From the NCBI GenBank assembly GCA_035347995.1, contig DAOPQD010000010.1, positions 1-59,045 on the forward strand: a DNA stretch of 59,045 bases, given 5' to 3'. The notes beneath the pieces were generated by a model, which did no database searches, had not been told where the DNA came from, and saw only the letters and a program-made list of their open reading frames with translations. A program made the position numbers and the translations under genes. The stretch comes from JAAZNO01 sp012798275. Its GTDB lineage: Bacteria; Chloroflexota; Anaerolineae; B4-G1; SLSP01. Shown piece after piece: positions 14,858 through 24,060 of this stretch; within the stretch, counting starts at the first letter, position 1, and every line of letters starts with the position of its first letter.

Positions 14858-17347
14858 TCAGGTCAAGGACTCCTCCCCGTCCTCTGCGGCGTCAGCCGGC
14901 GCCGCCGCTTCAACCGGCGGCGCGACCCGCGATGCCGGGACGACCACCGCCGCGACCAAATCGTGCCCCTGCAGGGCGATGGCCGACGTCCCTCGGGTCG
15001 CCCGTCCCTGCTCCTTGATCGCATGGCCCGTGAGCGTTTTGGCGGCGCCGCGTTGTGTGACCATGATCACATTGGAGGTCCCCTTCACCGTGCGCACCCC
15101 CATCAACCGCTCTCCCGGCGCCAGTTTGGCGATCTGCACTCCCTTGCCGCCGCGCCGCTGCGCCGGCATTTCCGCAAAAGCCGTCACTTTCGCCATGCCC
15201 TGATCGGTGATCGTGAACAATTTGGCTTTGGAATCTACTACCGCCATCCCGACCACCTCATCCTGCTCCTCCAGCTTGATGCCGACCATCCCGCCAGCGC
15301 TGCTGCCAGTAGGACGCACTTCCGAGACGGCAAAGCGGATGCCCTGTCCACTCGCCGCAGCCAGGAGCACTTCCTCATCCTCCTGGACCCAGGCTCCCTC
15401 CACCAGCCGATCGCCCGCGTCGAGGCGGATGACCGGCTGCAGTTCGCGCCCCACGCCGGGCAATTCCTCAGGGAGCAGGCGCTTGACCTGCCCTTGCGCT
15501 GTGACGAAGCAGACCGATCCCCCTTCTGGCAACATCGCCGGCAGCGCTAACGTCGTCACCACCTCCGCGCCCTCGAGATGCGTGAGCTGGCTGTAGGGCG
15601 CGCCCTCCCCCTCCCAGGCCTGTCCCTCCGGCGCCTGATGAACCGGCAGCGCCGCGGCGCTGCCGGTCGCGGTAAACAGGTACAGGGTGTCGCGCGTCGA
15701 AGCGCCGACGATGCTCACCGGCACATCGGCAGGACGGGAGGGGACGCGCGGCGCCTTCCCCTCGTCCGGCGTGCGGGCAAGCAGGCCCTGGCGCGTCGTC
15801 GTGACCCACACCGGTTGATCGGGAATCAGCGCGCCGAATTCCACCGTGTCGCCTTTGACATCGGCGATGTGAGTGCGGCGCGCATCCCCATACCGCTCCT
15901 TCAGCGCCGTCAGCTCCGCGCGAATCGCGTCCCGCTGCAGCTTGGGCGTGTGCAAGAGCGTCTCCAGCTCCTTAATGAGCGCCTGCAACTCCTTGAATTC
16001 GTCCTGCAGCTTCTTGCGTTCCAACGCCGCCAGGCGTTTGAGCGGCATGTCGAGGATCGCTTGCGCCTGAATTTCGGACAACTTGAAGCGCTTGCAGAGG
16101 TTGTCCCGCGCCGTCTCAACCGTGCGCGATCGGCGAATCAGATCAATCACCGCATCCAGATTCTCCAAGGCGGTGAGCAGCCCCTCGACAATGTGCGCTC
16201 GCGCTCGCGCGTGTTCCAGGTCGAAGCGCGCCCGGCGTTGCAGCACCTCGAGGCGGTGCTCCAGGAACACCAGCAGCGCCTTCTTCAGCGACAACATGCG
16301 CGGCTCGCCATTGACCAGCGCCAGAATGATGATGCCGTAGCGCGTTTCCAGGGCAGTGTGCTTGTAGAGCGCGCGCATCACCTCCCCCGCATCCGCGCCA
16401 CGACTCAGATCAATCACCAGCCGCATCCCCTGGCGGTCGGACTCGTCACGCAGGTCGGCGATGCCTTCGAGTTTGCCCGCGCGAGAGAGGGCCGCAATGC
16501 TTTCGATGAGCGCCGCCTTGTTCACCTGATACGGCAGCTCGGTGACGACGATGCGCTCGCGTCCGCCCTTAATTTCCTCTTTGTGCGCCCGCGCGCGGAG
16601 GGTGATGCGCCCGCGGCCCGTAGCATAGGCCTTCAGCAGGCCATCGTCTGCGTCAGCGGCATCACGCCGGTAGACCAGCCCCCCGGTGGGGAAGTCCGGC
16701 CCCGGAATGCGCTTCAGCAAGTCTTCAACGCCGATGTCGTCCTGCTTTTCCCAGTTATCCAGCAGATGGACCAGCCCATCCACCACTTCCCCCAAATTGT
16801 GCGGCGGGATGTTGGTGGACATGCCCACCGCGATGCCGGCGGCGCCATTGACCAACAGGTTCGGCAGGTTCGCGGGCAGGACGGCAGGTTCTTTCAACGT
16901 CCCATCGAAGTTGTCATCCCACGCGACCGTCTCCTTCTCAATGTCGCGGAGGGCCTCCATCGCCAGGGGAGCGAGGCGCGCTTCCGTGTACCGCATGGCC
17001 GCCGGCGGATCGCCGTCCACAGACCCGAAGTTGCCCTGTCCGTCCACCAGCAGATAGCGGAGCGAGAAATCCTGCGCCATCCGCGCCATCGCCTCATAGA
17101 CCGCGGCGTCGCCGTGCGGATGGTATTTGCCCAACACCTCACCGACGATGCGCGCCGATTTCTTGTAGGGAACGTCAGGGCGATTTCCCATGTCGTACAT
17201 GGCGTAGAGGATCCGCCGCTGTACTGGCTTGAGGCCGTCGCGCGCATCGGGCAGCGCCCGCGCCACGATCACGCTCATCGCGTAATCCATGTACGCGCGC
17301 TGCACCTCCGAGTTGATGTCTACCTGCTGAACGATGCCAATTTCCAT
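14858..17347 (-). CDS. gyrA: DNA gyrase subunit A
   Basis: An 829-residue type II topoisomerase subunit that cuts and rejoins DNA as GyrA2GyrB2. The winged-helix catalytic Tyr is in AAMRYTEARL (near residue 125). The quinolone-resistance segment reads HPHGDAAVYEAM (Ala at the Ser83 position of E. coli). Six beta-pinwheel blades follow, including QRRGGKG, the GyrA box needed for DNA wrapping, which separates it from ParC. I chose the ATG at 17347 because AAGGAG lies 6 nt upstream, in the end of repeat copy 3. gyrB is not in the window. Confidence 0.95.
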   Translation of the reverse strand: MEIGIVQQVDINSEVQRAYMDYAMSVIVARALPDARDGLKPVQRRILYAMYDMGNRPDVPYKKSARIVGEVLGKYHPHGDAAVYEAMARMAQDFSLRYLLVDGQGNFGSVDGDPPAAMRYTEARLAPLAMEALRDIEKETVAWDDNFDGTLKEPAVLPANLPNLLVNGAAGIAVGMSTNIPPHNLGEVVDGLVHLLDNWEKQDDIGVEDLLKRIPGPDFPTGGLVYRRDAADADDGLLKAYATGRGRITLRARAHKEEIKGGRERIVVTELPYQVNKAALIESIAALSRAGKLEGIADLRDESDRQGMRLVIDLSRGADAGEVMRALYKHTALETRYGIIILALVNGEPRMLSLKKALLVFLEHRLEVLQRRARFDLEHARARAHIVEGLLTALENLDAVIDLIRRSRTVETARDNLCKRFKLSEIQAQAILDMPLKRLAALERKKLQDEFKELQALIKELETLLHTPKLQRDAIRAELTALKERYGDARRTHIADVKGDTVEFGALIPDQPVWVTTTRQGLLARTPDEGKAPRVPSRPADVPVSIVGASTRDTLYLFTATGSAAALPVHQAPEGQAWEGEGAPYSQLTHLEGAEVVTTLALPAMLPEGGSVCFVTAQGQVKRLLPEELPGVGRELQPVIRLDAGDRLVEGAWVQEDEEVLLAAASGQGIRFAVSEVRPTGSSAGGMVGIKLEEQDEVVGMAVVDSKAKLFTITDQGMAKVTAFAEMPAQRRGGKGVQIAKLAPGERLMGVRTVKGTSNVIMVTQRGAAKTLTGHAIKEQGRATRGTSAIALQGHDLVAAVVVPASRVAPPVEAAAPADAAEDGEESLT

Positions 17348-17352
17348 GCCCG

Positions 17353-17775
17353 CTCCTTCGAAAATAGAGAGCCGTGAGAAGAGAGTCGTCACAGTTTCTG
17401 CCCATGGGTTGCGGCTCACAACTCACATGGCGACTGTTCAGCCACTGACTAAAAACGCAATATTTCATGGTGATCGCTGAAGATTGAGAGTCAACTTTTG
17501 CCCCCTATCCCCTGGCCCCTTCCCCCCGTGCGCGCGGGGGGAAGGGGAATTTTTTATGGGGTTTTGCAGGCGGGCTACGCCCGCCTGCAAAACCCCCTTA
17601 TTTTTTCTCCTCTCCCCAACGGCGCAAGCGCCGTTGGGGAGAGGGCTGGGGGAGGAGCAAAAGCTGCAGCTTACAAAGGTGCATCCATCGCCGTCGAGCT
17701 ACCTGATGTCAGGCTGAACAATTACCGCACATTTTCATTCTTGAATAATGTGCGCCAGCACATGGCGTCTCCTTC
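17353..17775 (+). repeat. Long modular intergenic repeat, copy 3 (three-hairpin form)
   Basis: Flanked by CTCCTTC at 17353-17359 and 17769-17775. Hairpin II at 17558-17596 is identical to those at 167-205 and 6597-6635. Hairpin III at 17610-17643 has arms beginning CTCT and ending AGAG where copies 1 and 2 have CCCT and AGGG: a compensatory T-A for C-G change. The left end supplies the gyrA ribosome binding site. Confidence 0.88.
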
Positions 17776-17890
17776 GGAAATAGAGAGCCGTGAGCCTGAG
17801 AAGAGAGTCGTCGCAACCCCTGCTCACCACTCACCACTCACGACTCACATTTTTATTCTCGGTGCTGTGCCACAGTCAACTCCCCAGAAA
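17769..17890 (+). repeat. B/E-type repeat abutting copy 3
   Basis: Starts with the same CTCCTTC-GGAAATAGAGAG as the unit before it, then GTGAGCC...CACGACTCACATTTTTATT, ending GTGCCACAGTCAACTCC. The end matches the E module at 24058-24100, 41520-41561 and 43050-43084. It overlaps copy 3 by the shared CTCCTTC. Confidence 0.6.
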
Positions 17891-17905
17891 ATTAGCAAAT
17901 CACTT

Positions 17906-17945
17906 ACGTTCGCACCTTTGCACGTTCGCACGTTCTCACACCCTA
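17906..17945 (+). repeat. Octamer array (ACGTTCGC-like)
   Basis: Five units of exactly 8 nt: ACGTTCGC, ACCTTTGC, ACGTTCGC, ACGTTCTC, ACACCCTA. It lies just upstream of the promoter at 17986. Confidence 0.6.
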
Positions 17946-17985
17946 ACTATACGCGAGGGGATGGTTTTCGCAAGCGCCTCACGGG

Positions 17986-18013
17986 TTGACTTTGCGCCGT
18001 TTGGAGCTAGAAT
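17986..18013 (+). promoter_or_regulatory. Sigma-70 promoter, apparently leaderless transcript
   Basis: TTGACT (17986-17991), 16-nt spacer, TAGAAT (18008-18013). The predicted start coincides with the ATG pair at 18019-18024. Confidence 0.7.
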
Positions 18014-18018
18014 TTCGC

Positions 18019-19320
18019 ATGATGAGCACCTTTTTTAATGACCTGCGATACTGGCTCAGGCGTGGTCTGATGTTGTGTCTCCTGCTTCTGCTGCTCACCG
18101 GCGAAGGCCCGAGCACGCGCTCCCAGATCGTGCGCCTGAAGCAATTGAGCGGCCCCTTGCAGTTCGATTTCATCACCTGGGAGATCGCCACCCTCGCGCG
18201 CAAGATCGCCTACGGCCTGCTCGCCCCGCAGCGCTTCATGACCGACGCCGACCGCGCGCGATTCGTGCTGACCTACCTCGATCACGTCGCCGAAGCGCAG
18301 CAGCTCAGCGCCGACATCGAGCGCAGCTATGCCGATCCCCAGATTGCCGATCCCACCCAGGCGACGGCCCCCCAACGCGACAGTCTCGCGGCGCTGCGTC
18401 AGCGGCTCGACCGGGAAGCTCCCCTCGCCGAAGCCATCCTGGGCGAACAGGTGAGCCAGGTGCTCACGGAGGGTGGCTTTGGGCACCTGTCGCAAATCGT
18501 GCCGCCGGTCAGCGGCACCTTCACCCCCCTGCCCTATCTACTGATCGTCTCGCCGCGCGCCCGCATCGAGAGCCTCTTTCAGGCCGAGTTGCAGGCAGGG
18601 CTTGACGCCGGGCAACAACAGGAGCTCGAAACCCGCGTCGAAAGCGCCGAGCCTGATCTTTCCGCCTACGTCACCGCGATCGGCGGGCTTTCCGCCTATC
18701 CTGCAATGCTGCTGGAAACTGCGGACCTGGATTGGGCCGCCGACGTCATCGCGCACGAATGGACGCATCACACGCTGCTCCGGGCGCCGCTGGGCTGGTA
18801 CTATGAGCGCTCCGCGGAAGCGCGCACCATCAACGAGACCGCCGCTTCATTGCTGGGGGATTGGGCCGGGCAGGAAGTCGTGCGGCGTTTCTACGCGCCC
18901 CTGCGACCTACAGAAAAGCTCCTGCCAGAACCGTTGACCCTTCCCCCGCGCGAGGCTGACGCGCCCTTCGAAACCTTCGATTTCCACGCTGCGATGCATG
19001 AGATCCGCGTCACCGTAGATCGGCTGCTGGCGGAAGGACGCATCCCCGAGGCCGAAGCGTACATGGAGGAACGACGGCAGTATCTCGTCGCGCAGGGCTA
19101 TCGTCTGCGGCGCTTGAATCAAGCGTACTTCGCCTTTCACGGCGCGTACGCCAATCAGCCCGGCGCCTCGGGTGAAGATCCGACCGGCGCGGCAGTGCGC
19201 CGGCTCTGGGCGGTGAGCCCGACGCCCGCTGCCTTCGTCCGGCACATCGGCTGGGCAACGACCCTGGAGGCAGTAGAGCAGCTCGCCGACCGTCCTGTGC
19301 ACAGAACTGCCCTCCCTTGA
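18019..19320 (+). CDS. Membrane-anchored HExxH putative metallopeptidase
   Basis: About 433 residues. One hydrophobic segment near the N terminus (residues 12-28, LMLCLLLLLLTGEG) probably anchors the protein, with the rest outside the membrane. HEWTHH near residue 250 is a gluzincin-type zinc site, and ARTINETAASLLGDW about 20 residues later could give the third (Glu) ligand. A putative zinc protease is the best call; I do not recognise a named family. The start is ATG 18019 or 18022, and the promoter makes the mRNA leaderless. It lies 112 bp upstream of mreB, but mreB has its own promoter. Confidence 0.72.
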   Translation: MMSTFFNDLRYWLRRGLMLCLLLLLLTGEGPSTRSQIVRLKQLSGPLQFDFITWEIATLARKIAYGLLAPQRFMTDADRARFVLTYLDHVAEAQQLSADIERSYADPQIADPTQATAPQRDSLAALRQRLDREAPLAEAILGEQVSQVLTEGGFGHLSQIVPPVSGTFTPLPYLLIVSPRARIESLFQAELQAGLDAGQQQELETRVESAEPDLSAYVTAIGGLSAYPAMLLETADLDWAADVIAHEWTHHTLLRAPLGWYYERSAEARTINETAASLLGDWAGQEVVRRFYAPLRPTEKLLPEPLTLPPREADAPFETFDFHAAMHEIRVTVDRLLAEGRIPEAEAYMEERRQYLVAQGYRLRRLNQAYFAFHGAYANQPGASGEDPTGAAVRRLWAVSPTPAAFVRHIGWATTLEAVEQLADRPVHRTALP

Positions 19321-19347
19321 ATCGCGGCTATTCCCCCTTTCACACTG

Positions 19348-19356
19348 TGGTATAAT
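19348..19356 (+). promoter_or_regulatory. Extended -10 promoter of mreB
   Basis: TGG-TATAAT, identical to the element upstream of 9226. No clear -35 is seen. The start would be near 19363, giving a leader of about 70 nt. Confidence 0.6.
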
Positions 19357-19432
19357 CGTAGCCGTATGCGTAGTACCGGCGATCTAGCAACCGGGTCTTC
19401 GACCTGGAAGAACGACAAAAGCAGAGGCAACC

Positions 19433-20506
19433 TTGCGTAATCCGTTTGATGTACTTCTAGGGCTGTTCTCTCTGGACATTGGCATTGATTTGGGTACAGC
19501 GAATACCCTGGTCTATGTTCGGGGGCGCGGCATCGTCATTAATGAGCCCTCATGGGTGGCCATAGACCAGCGAAGACCCGGAGTGGCTTTAGCCATTGGC
19601 GCCGAAGCCAAAGAAATGGTCGGCAAAACCCCTGCCAATATCGTCGCCATCCGTCCGCTGCGCGATGGCGTGATCTCCGAATTCGACATCACGCAGGCGA
19701 TGCTCAAACATTTCATCAAGCGCGCGCATCAAGAAATCGGCATCCCCGCGCCGCGCCCGCGCGTCGTCATCGGCATCCCCAGCGGCGTGACCGAAGTGGA
19801 AAAACGCGCGGTGAAAGAAGCGGCGCTGGAAGCGGGCGCGCGGGAAGCTCACCTCATTGAAGAACCCATGGCCGCAGCAATCGGCGCCGGACTTCCGGTG
19901 ATGGAGGCGCAGGGCAGCATGGTCGTGGACATCGGCGGCGGCACGACCGAAGTGGGGGTCTTTGCCCTGGGCGGGATCGTCGTCAGCCGCAGCATCCGCA
20001 TCGCCGGCGACGAACTCGATGACGACATCGTCCAATACGCCCGGCAGAAGTACAATCTGGCCATCAGTGAACGCATGGCGGAGCGGGTCAAGATCAACAT
20101 CGGCTCCGCGTACCCCCTGCCCGAAGAGCAGGTAATGAGTATGCGCGGGCGCAACCTCATCTCCGGCCTGCCCGAACAGATCGAAATCAGCAGCATCGAA
20201 ATCCGCGAGGCGCTCTCGCGCTCGGTCAGCATCATCACCGATCTGGTCCGCGATACGCTCGATGAAACGCCGCCAGAACTGGTCGCCGACCTGATGGAGA
20301 CGGGAATCTGTCTCACAGGCGGCAGCGGGCAGCTCAAGGGATTGGCGGAACGCATCAGCGAAGAAATGCACATCCGCGCCTGGGTGGCGCAGGATCCGCT
20401 GACATGCGTGGCGCGCGGTGCCGGTAAGGTGCTCGAAAACTTCGACTTCATGCGACAGGCGCTCGCCAGCGATGACCGTCAGAACCCCGGAGGTTCCGCC
20501 TCCTGA
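19433..20506 (+). CDS. mreB: Rod-shape-determining actin homologue MreB
   Basis: A 357-residue bacterial actin that directs cell-wall elongation from the cytoplasmic face of the membrane. Actin-fold signatures are clear: DIGIDLGTANTLVYV (phosphate 1, residues about 15-29), DIGGGTTEVGVF (phosphate 2) and LTGGSGQLKGL (adenosine). The start is TTG at 19433, preceded by AGAGG; the next in-frame Met is far inside the fold. It heads mreB-mreC-mreD-mrdA. The N terminus is slightly longer than in short MreBs. Confidence 0.96.
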   Translation: MRNPFDVLLGLFSLDIGIDLGTANTLVYVRGRGIVINEPSWVAIDQRRPGVALAIGAEAKEMVGKTPANIVAIRPLRDGVISEFDITQAMLKHFIKRAHQEIGIPAPRPRVVIGIPSGVTEVEKRAVKEAALEAGAREAHLIEEPMAAAIGAGLPVMEAQGSMVVDIGGGTTEVGVFALGGIVVSRSIRIAGDELDDDIVQYARQKYNLAISERMAERVKINIGSAYPLPEEQVMSMRGRNLISGLPEQIEISSIEIREALSRSVSIITDLVRDTLDETPPELVADLMETGICLTGGSGQLKGLAERISEEMHIRAWVAQDPLTCVARGAGKVLENFDFMRQALASDDRQNPGGSAS

Positions 20507-20516
20507 GCACCCTCCA

Positions 20517-20538
20517 GGCGTCTCTAAGAGGAGACGCC
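20517..20538 (+). repeat. Small hairpin between mreB and mreC
   Basis: GGCGTCTC / GAGACGCC arms with a TAAGAG loop, followed by CCCTACA. The right arm with its flank (GGAGACGCC) equals the outer end of the long intergenic repeat, so it may be a remnant. There is no T tract, so it is unlikely to be a terminator. Confidence 0.5.
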
Positions 20539-20572
20539 CCTACACAGAGGACATGCAGATGACGAGGGCAGT

Positions 20573-21463
20573 ATGACCCGGCGTGGACGTCCGTGGTGGC
20601 CCTATATCCTGATGGCGGCAGCGTTGCTGCTCCTCACGCTCAATGAGACGGGGCTGTTAAGCCCCGTGGAAGAGGCCCTCAGCTTCGTGATTTCCCCGAT
20701 CGAGCGGGGCGTCGCCCGCGTCGTGCGCGCTGTCGGCGATGTCTTCCAGGGTGGACAGGAAGCCCGCGAACTGCAGGAGCTCGTCACAGCGCTGCAGAAA
20801 GAGAACGAGACGTTGCGGATCGAAAACATCCGCCTCCAGGAGCAGTACGTGGCCGAAAACGAGCAGCTGCGCGGGCTGCTCGACTTCAAGAACGCCAACC
20901 CCACCTTCAGCCTCGTCGGCGCTGATGTGGTCGCCCGGGGTCAAAGTGCCGTGGTGGTCGGACAAGACACCAACCCCTACCTGGGCTACCTCATCATCAA
21001 CGCCGGCTCTCGCGATGGCGTCGCCATCGGGATGCCGGTGGTGGCGAGCGGGGCGGTGCTCGTGGGCCGCATCGCGCGCGTCTCGCCACATCTGGCATAT
21101 GTGCAGCTGCTCAATGATCCGACAAGCCAGGTCACGGCGCTGCTGCAAGGCTCGCGGGCCTCGGGGCTAGTCGTGGGACGCGAGGACCCGGAAAAGGGTA
21201 ACCTGCTGATCATGACGGAGATCCTGCCGGATGAAACCGTCGCCGAAAACGAAATCGTCATCACCTCGGGGTTAGGGGGACTTCTGCCCCAAGGCCTGGT
21301 TTTGGGACAGGTGGAAAGTGTCAGCTACCAGGAATCCGCGCTCTTCCAGGAGGCGGTGGTGCGCCCGGCGCTGGATTATCGGCGATTGGAAGCCGTCGTC
21401 GTGCTGCTCGATTTTGAACGCCCGCCCGTGGAGGAGCTGGAGGAGCTCCTGCAAGAGCCATGA
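20573..21463 (+). CDS. mreC: Rod shape-determining protein MreC
   Basis: A 296-residue inner-membrane/extracytoplasmic scaffold of the elongasome. One membrane anchor (about residues 9-27), a coiled coil (about 55-105, VTALQKENETLRIENIRLQEQ region), then the paired beta-barrel domains (INAGSRDGVAIGMPVVASGAVLVGRI and ITSGLGGLLPQGLVLGQVE). Length is typical. The stop overlaps the mreD ATG by 4 nt. GAGGG lies 5 nt before its ATG. Confidence 0.94.
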   Translation: MTRRGRPWWPYILMAAALLLLTLNETGLLSPVEEALSFVISPIERGVARVVRAVGDVFQGGQEARELQELVTALQKENETLRIENIRLQEQYVAENEQLRGLLDFKNANPTFSLVGADVVARGQSAVVVGQDTNPYLGYLIINAGSRDGVAIGMPVVASGAVLVGRIARVSPHLAYVQLLNDPTSQVTALLQGSRASGLVVGREDPEKGNLLIMTEILPDETVAENEIVITSGLGGLLPQGLVLGQVESVSYQESALFQEAVVRPALDYRRLEAVVVLLDFERPPVEELEELLQEP

Positions 21464-21963
21464 GCCTCTATTTTGGAATTCCGATTCTGCTCATCGCGGC
21501 CGTGTTGCAAAGCACCTGGCTAGAGAGCGTGAACCTGCTGGGAGGGCGCCCGGATCTGGTGTTACTGCTCGTCATCACCTGGTCCATCATCCGCGGCGTC
21601 AATGAAGGGGTCCTCTGGGGCTTCGTCGGCGGCATCTGCTGCGATCTGCTCTCCGGCGGGCCTTTCGGGCTGTGGACGGTGGTGCTGACTACCGTGGCCT
21701 TCATCACCGGCCAACCGTGGGTCCATCGCCTCGGCCCGACCAGCATCCGGCTGGCGTTGATGACGGCGTTGGGAACTCTGACCGGCCATGGGCTGTTGTT
21801 GCTGTTGATGGCGCTGCTGGGCTATCCGGTCGCCATCGGGCGCGCCTTCAGCAACACCGTCAGCGTGGCGGCGCTGTTAAACTTCGTCCTCACCCCCTTC
21901 AGCTTTGGCTTTTTGGTGTGGTTCCACCGCCGCGCGTTACCCAGCGGAAGCTTTAGCGCATGA
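21460..21963 (+). CDS. mreD: Rod shape-determining protein MreD
   Basis: A 167-residue integral membrane protein with five or six hydrophobic segments. It carries the GGRPDLVLLLVITWS and WGFVGGICCDLLSGGPFG motifs typical of MreD. It partners MreC in the elongasome. It overlaps both neighbours by 4 nt (ATGA), so translation is coupled through the operon. Confidence 0.93.
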   Translation: MSLYFGIPILLIAAVLQSTWLESVNLLGGRPDLVLLLVITWSIIRGVNEGVLWGFVGGICCDLLSGGPFGLWTVVLTTVAFITGQPWVHRLGPTSIRLALMTALGTLTGHGLLLLLMALLGYPVAIGRAFSNTVSVAALLNFVLTPFSFGFLVWFHRRALPSGSFSA

Positions 21964-24047
21964 AAAACGAGCGACTCGATGCCTCTACTCCAGACGTCGG
22001 ACGAGGGAGCTGGATTCAACGGACGCCCCGGCTGGCGCTGATGGGCTGGCTCATCGTGCTGTTGCTGGGGCTGTATCTGGTGCGCCTGTGGCAGCTGCAA
22101 TTTGTGGAACAAGGCTATTACAGCGCCCAGGCGGTGGAGCAACAATTCCGCATCGTGTCCATCTCGCCGGCGCGGGGCATCATCTATGACCGCAACGGCG
22201 AGTTGCTGGTGCGCAACATTCCGGCGTACAACGTCACCGTGACCCCCGGCTATCTGCCAGAAGACCCTGAACGCCAACGCGCCGTCCTCGAGCGCCTGGC
22301 GCGCCTCATTGACATCCCCTACAGCGGCGTGGCCGTCGCGGAGCCGTATCGTCCAGAATTGGACATGGTGGGCCGCGCTACCTTCCCGCCCTTTGGCGAT
22401 CCGCCCGCTGATGGGCTGATCGAGATGATCGAGAAAGTGCGCTACCTTGATCCCTACGCGCCGCTGGTAGTGAAAGAGAATGTGGACCGTAACCTCGCGC
22501 TCCTGATCACGCAGGAGGGCAGCATCACCATGCCGGGCGTCGGCGTCGAGATCGTGCCGCGGCGCACCTATCCGACGGGGGAGCTCACCGCACAGGTGAT
22601 TGGCTTTCTGGGCAAGATTCCCCCAGAGGAAGTGGAAGCCTATCGCATTCAAGGCTATAACACCAACGTAGATCGGATCGGGTACGCCGGCATCGAGGCC
22701 GCCATGGAAGAGGGTTTGCGTGGGGTGCCGGGGCGCAAGAACGTGGAAAAGGACTTCCTCGGCAAGGAGATCCGCACGGTGGGGGAGGTCATCCAGCCGA
22801 TCGCCGGCGACAACGTCTATCTGACCCTGGATCTGGAGCTGCAAAAGGTGGCCGACGCAGCGCTGCGCGAGGCTCTGACGCAGGTCGGCTCCCCCCGCGG
22901 GGTCGTCATCGCTCTCGATCCGCGCGACGGGGAAGTGCTGGCCCTGGTGAGCCTGCCGACATACGACAACAACTTCTTCGCCGAAGGCATCAACACGCCA
23001 GAAGATCTGCAAAAACTCGAGGAAATCTCCAACGATCCCCACGGTCCGCTGCTCAATCACGCCATCGCCGATCAAGTGCCTCCCGGTTCCTCGTTCAAGA
23101 TCGTCCCGGCGACAGCGGGGTTGCAGGAAGGCATCATCAACCGCTACACGACTCTCGACTGCCCCGGCCGCATGTTGCTGCCCAACCGCTTCGCGCCGAA
23201 TGATCCGGGCGCCGCGCAACCCTTCGTCTGCTGGATTTATCTGCAATACGGGCGCGGACATGGTTCTCTCAACGTGGTGGACGCTCTCGCGCAGTCGTGC
23301 GACATCTTCTTCTACAAGCTGGGCGGCGGCTACACGGAGACGCAGTTCGCTGGCCTGGGTATTGACCGGTTGGTGGATTGGACGGAGCGCTTCGGATTGG
23401 GCGAAGTCACCGGCATTGACATTCCCGGCGAATACGCCGTCCCCGTCTTCGGGCCGAAATCCAAACGCGACATCTATCAGGAGACCTGGACGACGGGCGA
23501 TACCTACAACATGTCCATCGGGCAGGGCTTCCTCACCGTTTCGCCGCTGCAGATGGCCAACGTGATGGCGGCGGTCGCTAACAATGGGGTCGTCTACAAG
23601 CCCAAACTGGTGCACCATGTCACCGATGCCGAGGGGAATCTGGTGACGCCGTTCCAGCCCGAAGTCCTGCGCACGATGGAGGTGGACGCCTCGGTCTGGA
23701 AACTGGTGCAGGAGGGCCTGGAGAAGGCCGTCGCCGCCGGCACAGCCCCCCGGGCGCAGGTCGAAGGGGTGCGGGTCGCCGGTAAAACCGGCACGGCGGA
23801 ATACTGCGACAATCTGGCACAAAAGGCGGGCCTGTGTCCCGTCCCCGAAGGGAAGACGCTCCCCACCCATGCCTGGTTCATCTCGTATGCGCCGGTCGAA
23901 GCGCCGGAGATCGTGGTGGTGGCGTGGGTCTACAATGGCGGCGAAGGCTCCACAACCGCAGCTCCCATCGCGCAGAAGGTGCTCGATTTCTATTTCAAAC
24001 GGGCCAGCGGGCAGCTCGGAGAGGGGAGTGGAGGAGTAGGGGAGTAG
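21960..24047 (+). CDS. mrdA: Penicillin-binding protein 2 (elongation transpeptidase)
   Basis: A 695-residue class B PBP. A single N-terminal membrane segment (about 24-44) is followed by the pedestal domain with RGIIYDRNGELLVRN, and the transpeptidase domain with PPGSSFK (catalytic Ser near 377), an SCD motif (AQSCDIFFYK) and KTGTAEY near 608. It cross-links peptidoglycan in side-wall growth. rodA is not adjacent. The last residues (GEGSGGVGE) are encoded by a heptamer repeat that runs through the stop codon, so the natural C terminus has probably been replaced or extended by repeat DNA. Confidence 0.95.
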   Translation: MKNERLDASTPDVGRGSWIQRTPRLALMGWLIVLLLGLYLVRLWQLQFVEQGYYSAQAVEQQFRIVSISPARGIIYDRNGELLVRNIPAYNVTVTPGYLPEDPERQRAVLERLARLIDIPYSGVAVAEPYRPELDMVGRATFPPFGDPPADGLIEMIEKVRYLDPYAPLVVKENVDRNLALLITQEGSITMPGVGVEIVPRRTYPTGELTAQVIGFLGKIPPEEVEAYRIQGYNTNVDRIGYAGIEAAMEEGLRGVPGRKNVEKDFLGKEIRTVGEVIQPIAGDNVYLTLDLELQKVADAALREALTQVGSPRGVVIALDPRDGEVLALVSLPTYDNNFFAEGINTPEDLQKLEEISNDPHGPLLNHAIADQVPPGSSFKIVPATAGLQEGIINRYTTLDCPGRMLLPNRFAPNDPGAAQPFVCWIYLQYGRGHGSLNVVDALAQSCDIFFYKLGGGYTETQFAGLGIDRLVDWTERFGLGEVTGIDIPGEYAVPVFGPKSKRDIYQETWTTGDTYNMSIGQGFLTVSPLQMANVMAAVANNGVVYKPKLVHHVTDAEGNLVTPFQPEVLRTMEVDASVWKLVQEGLEKAVAAGTAPRAQVEGVRVAGKTGTAEYCDNLAQKAGLCPVPEGKTLPTHAWFISYAPVEAPEIVVVAWVYNGGEGSTTAAPIAQKVLDFYFKRASGQLGEGSGGVGE

Positions 24048-24060
24048 GAAGTAGGAAGGA
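24020..24060 (+). repeat. Heptamer array (GGAGTAG-like) over the mrdA stop
   Basis: Degenerate 7-nt units of the type GGGAGTG, GAGGAGT, AGGGGAG, TAGGAAG, TAGGAAG. The mrdA stop TAG lies inside the array. Confidence 0.55.

Noticed and set aside
15578..17377. A 599-codon open frame opposite gyrA
   Set aside because: Antisense to a certain gene, with low-complexity Arg/Gln-rich product.
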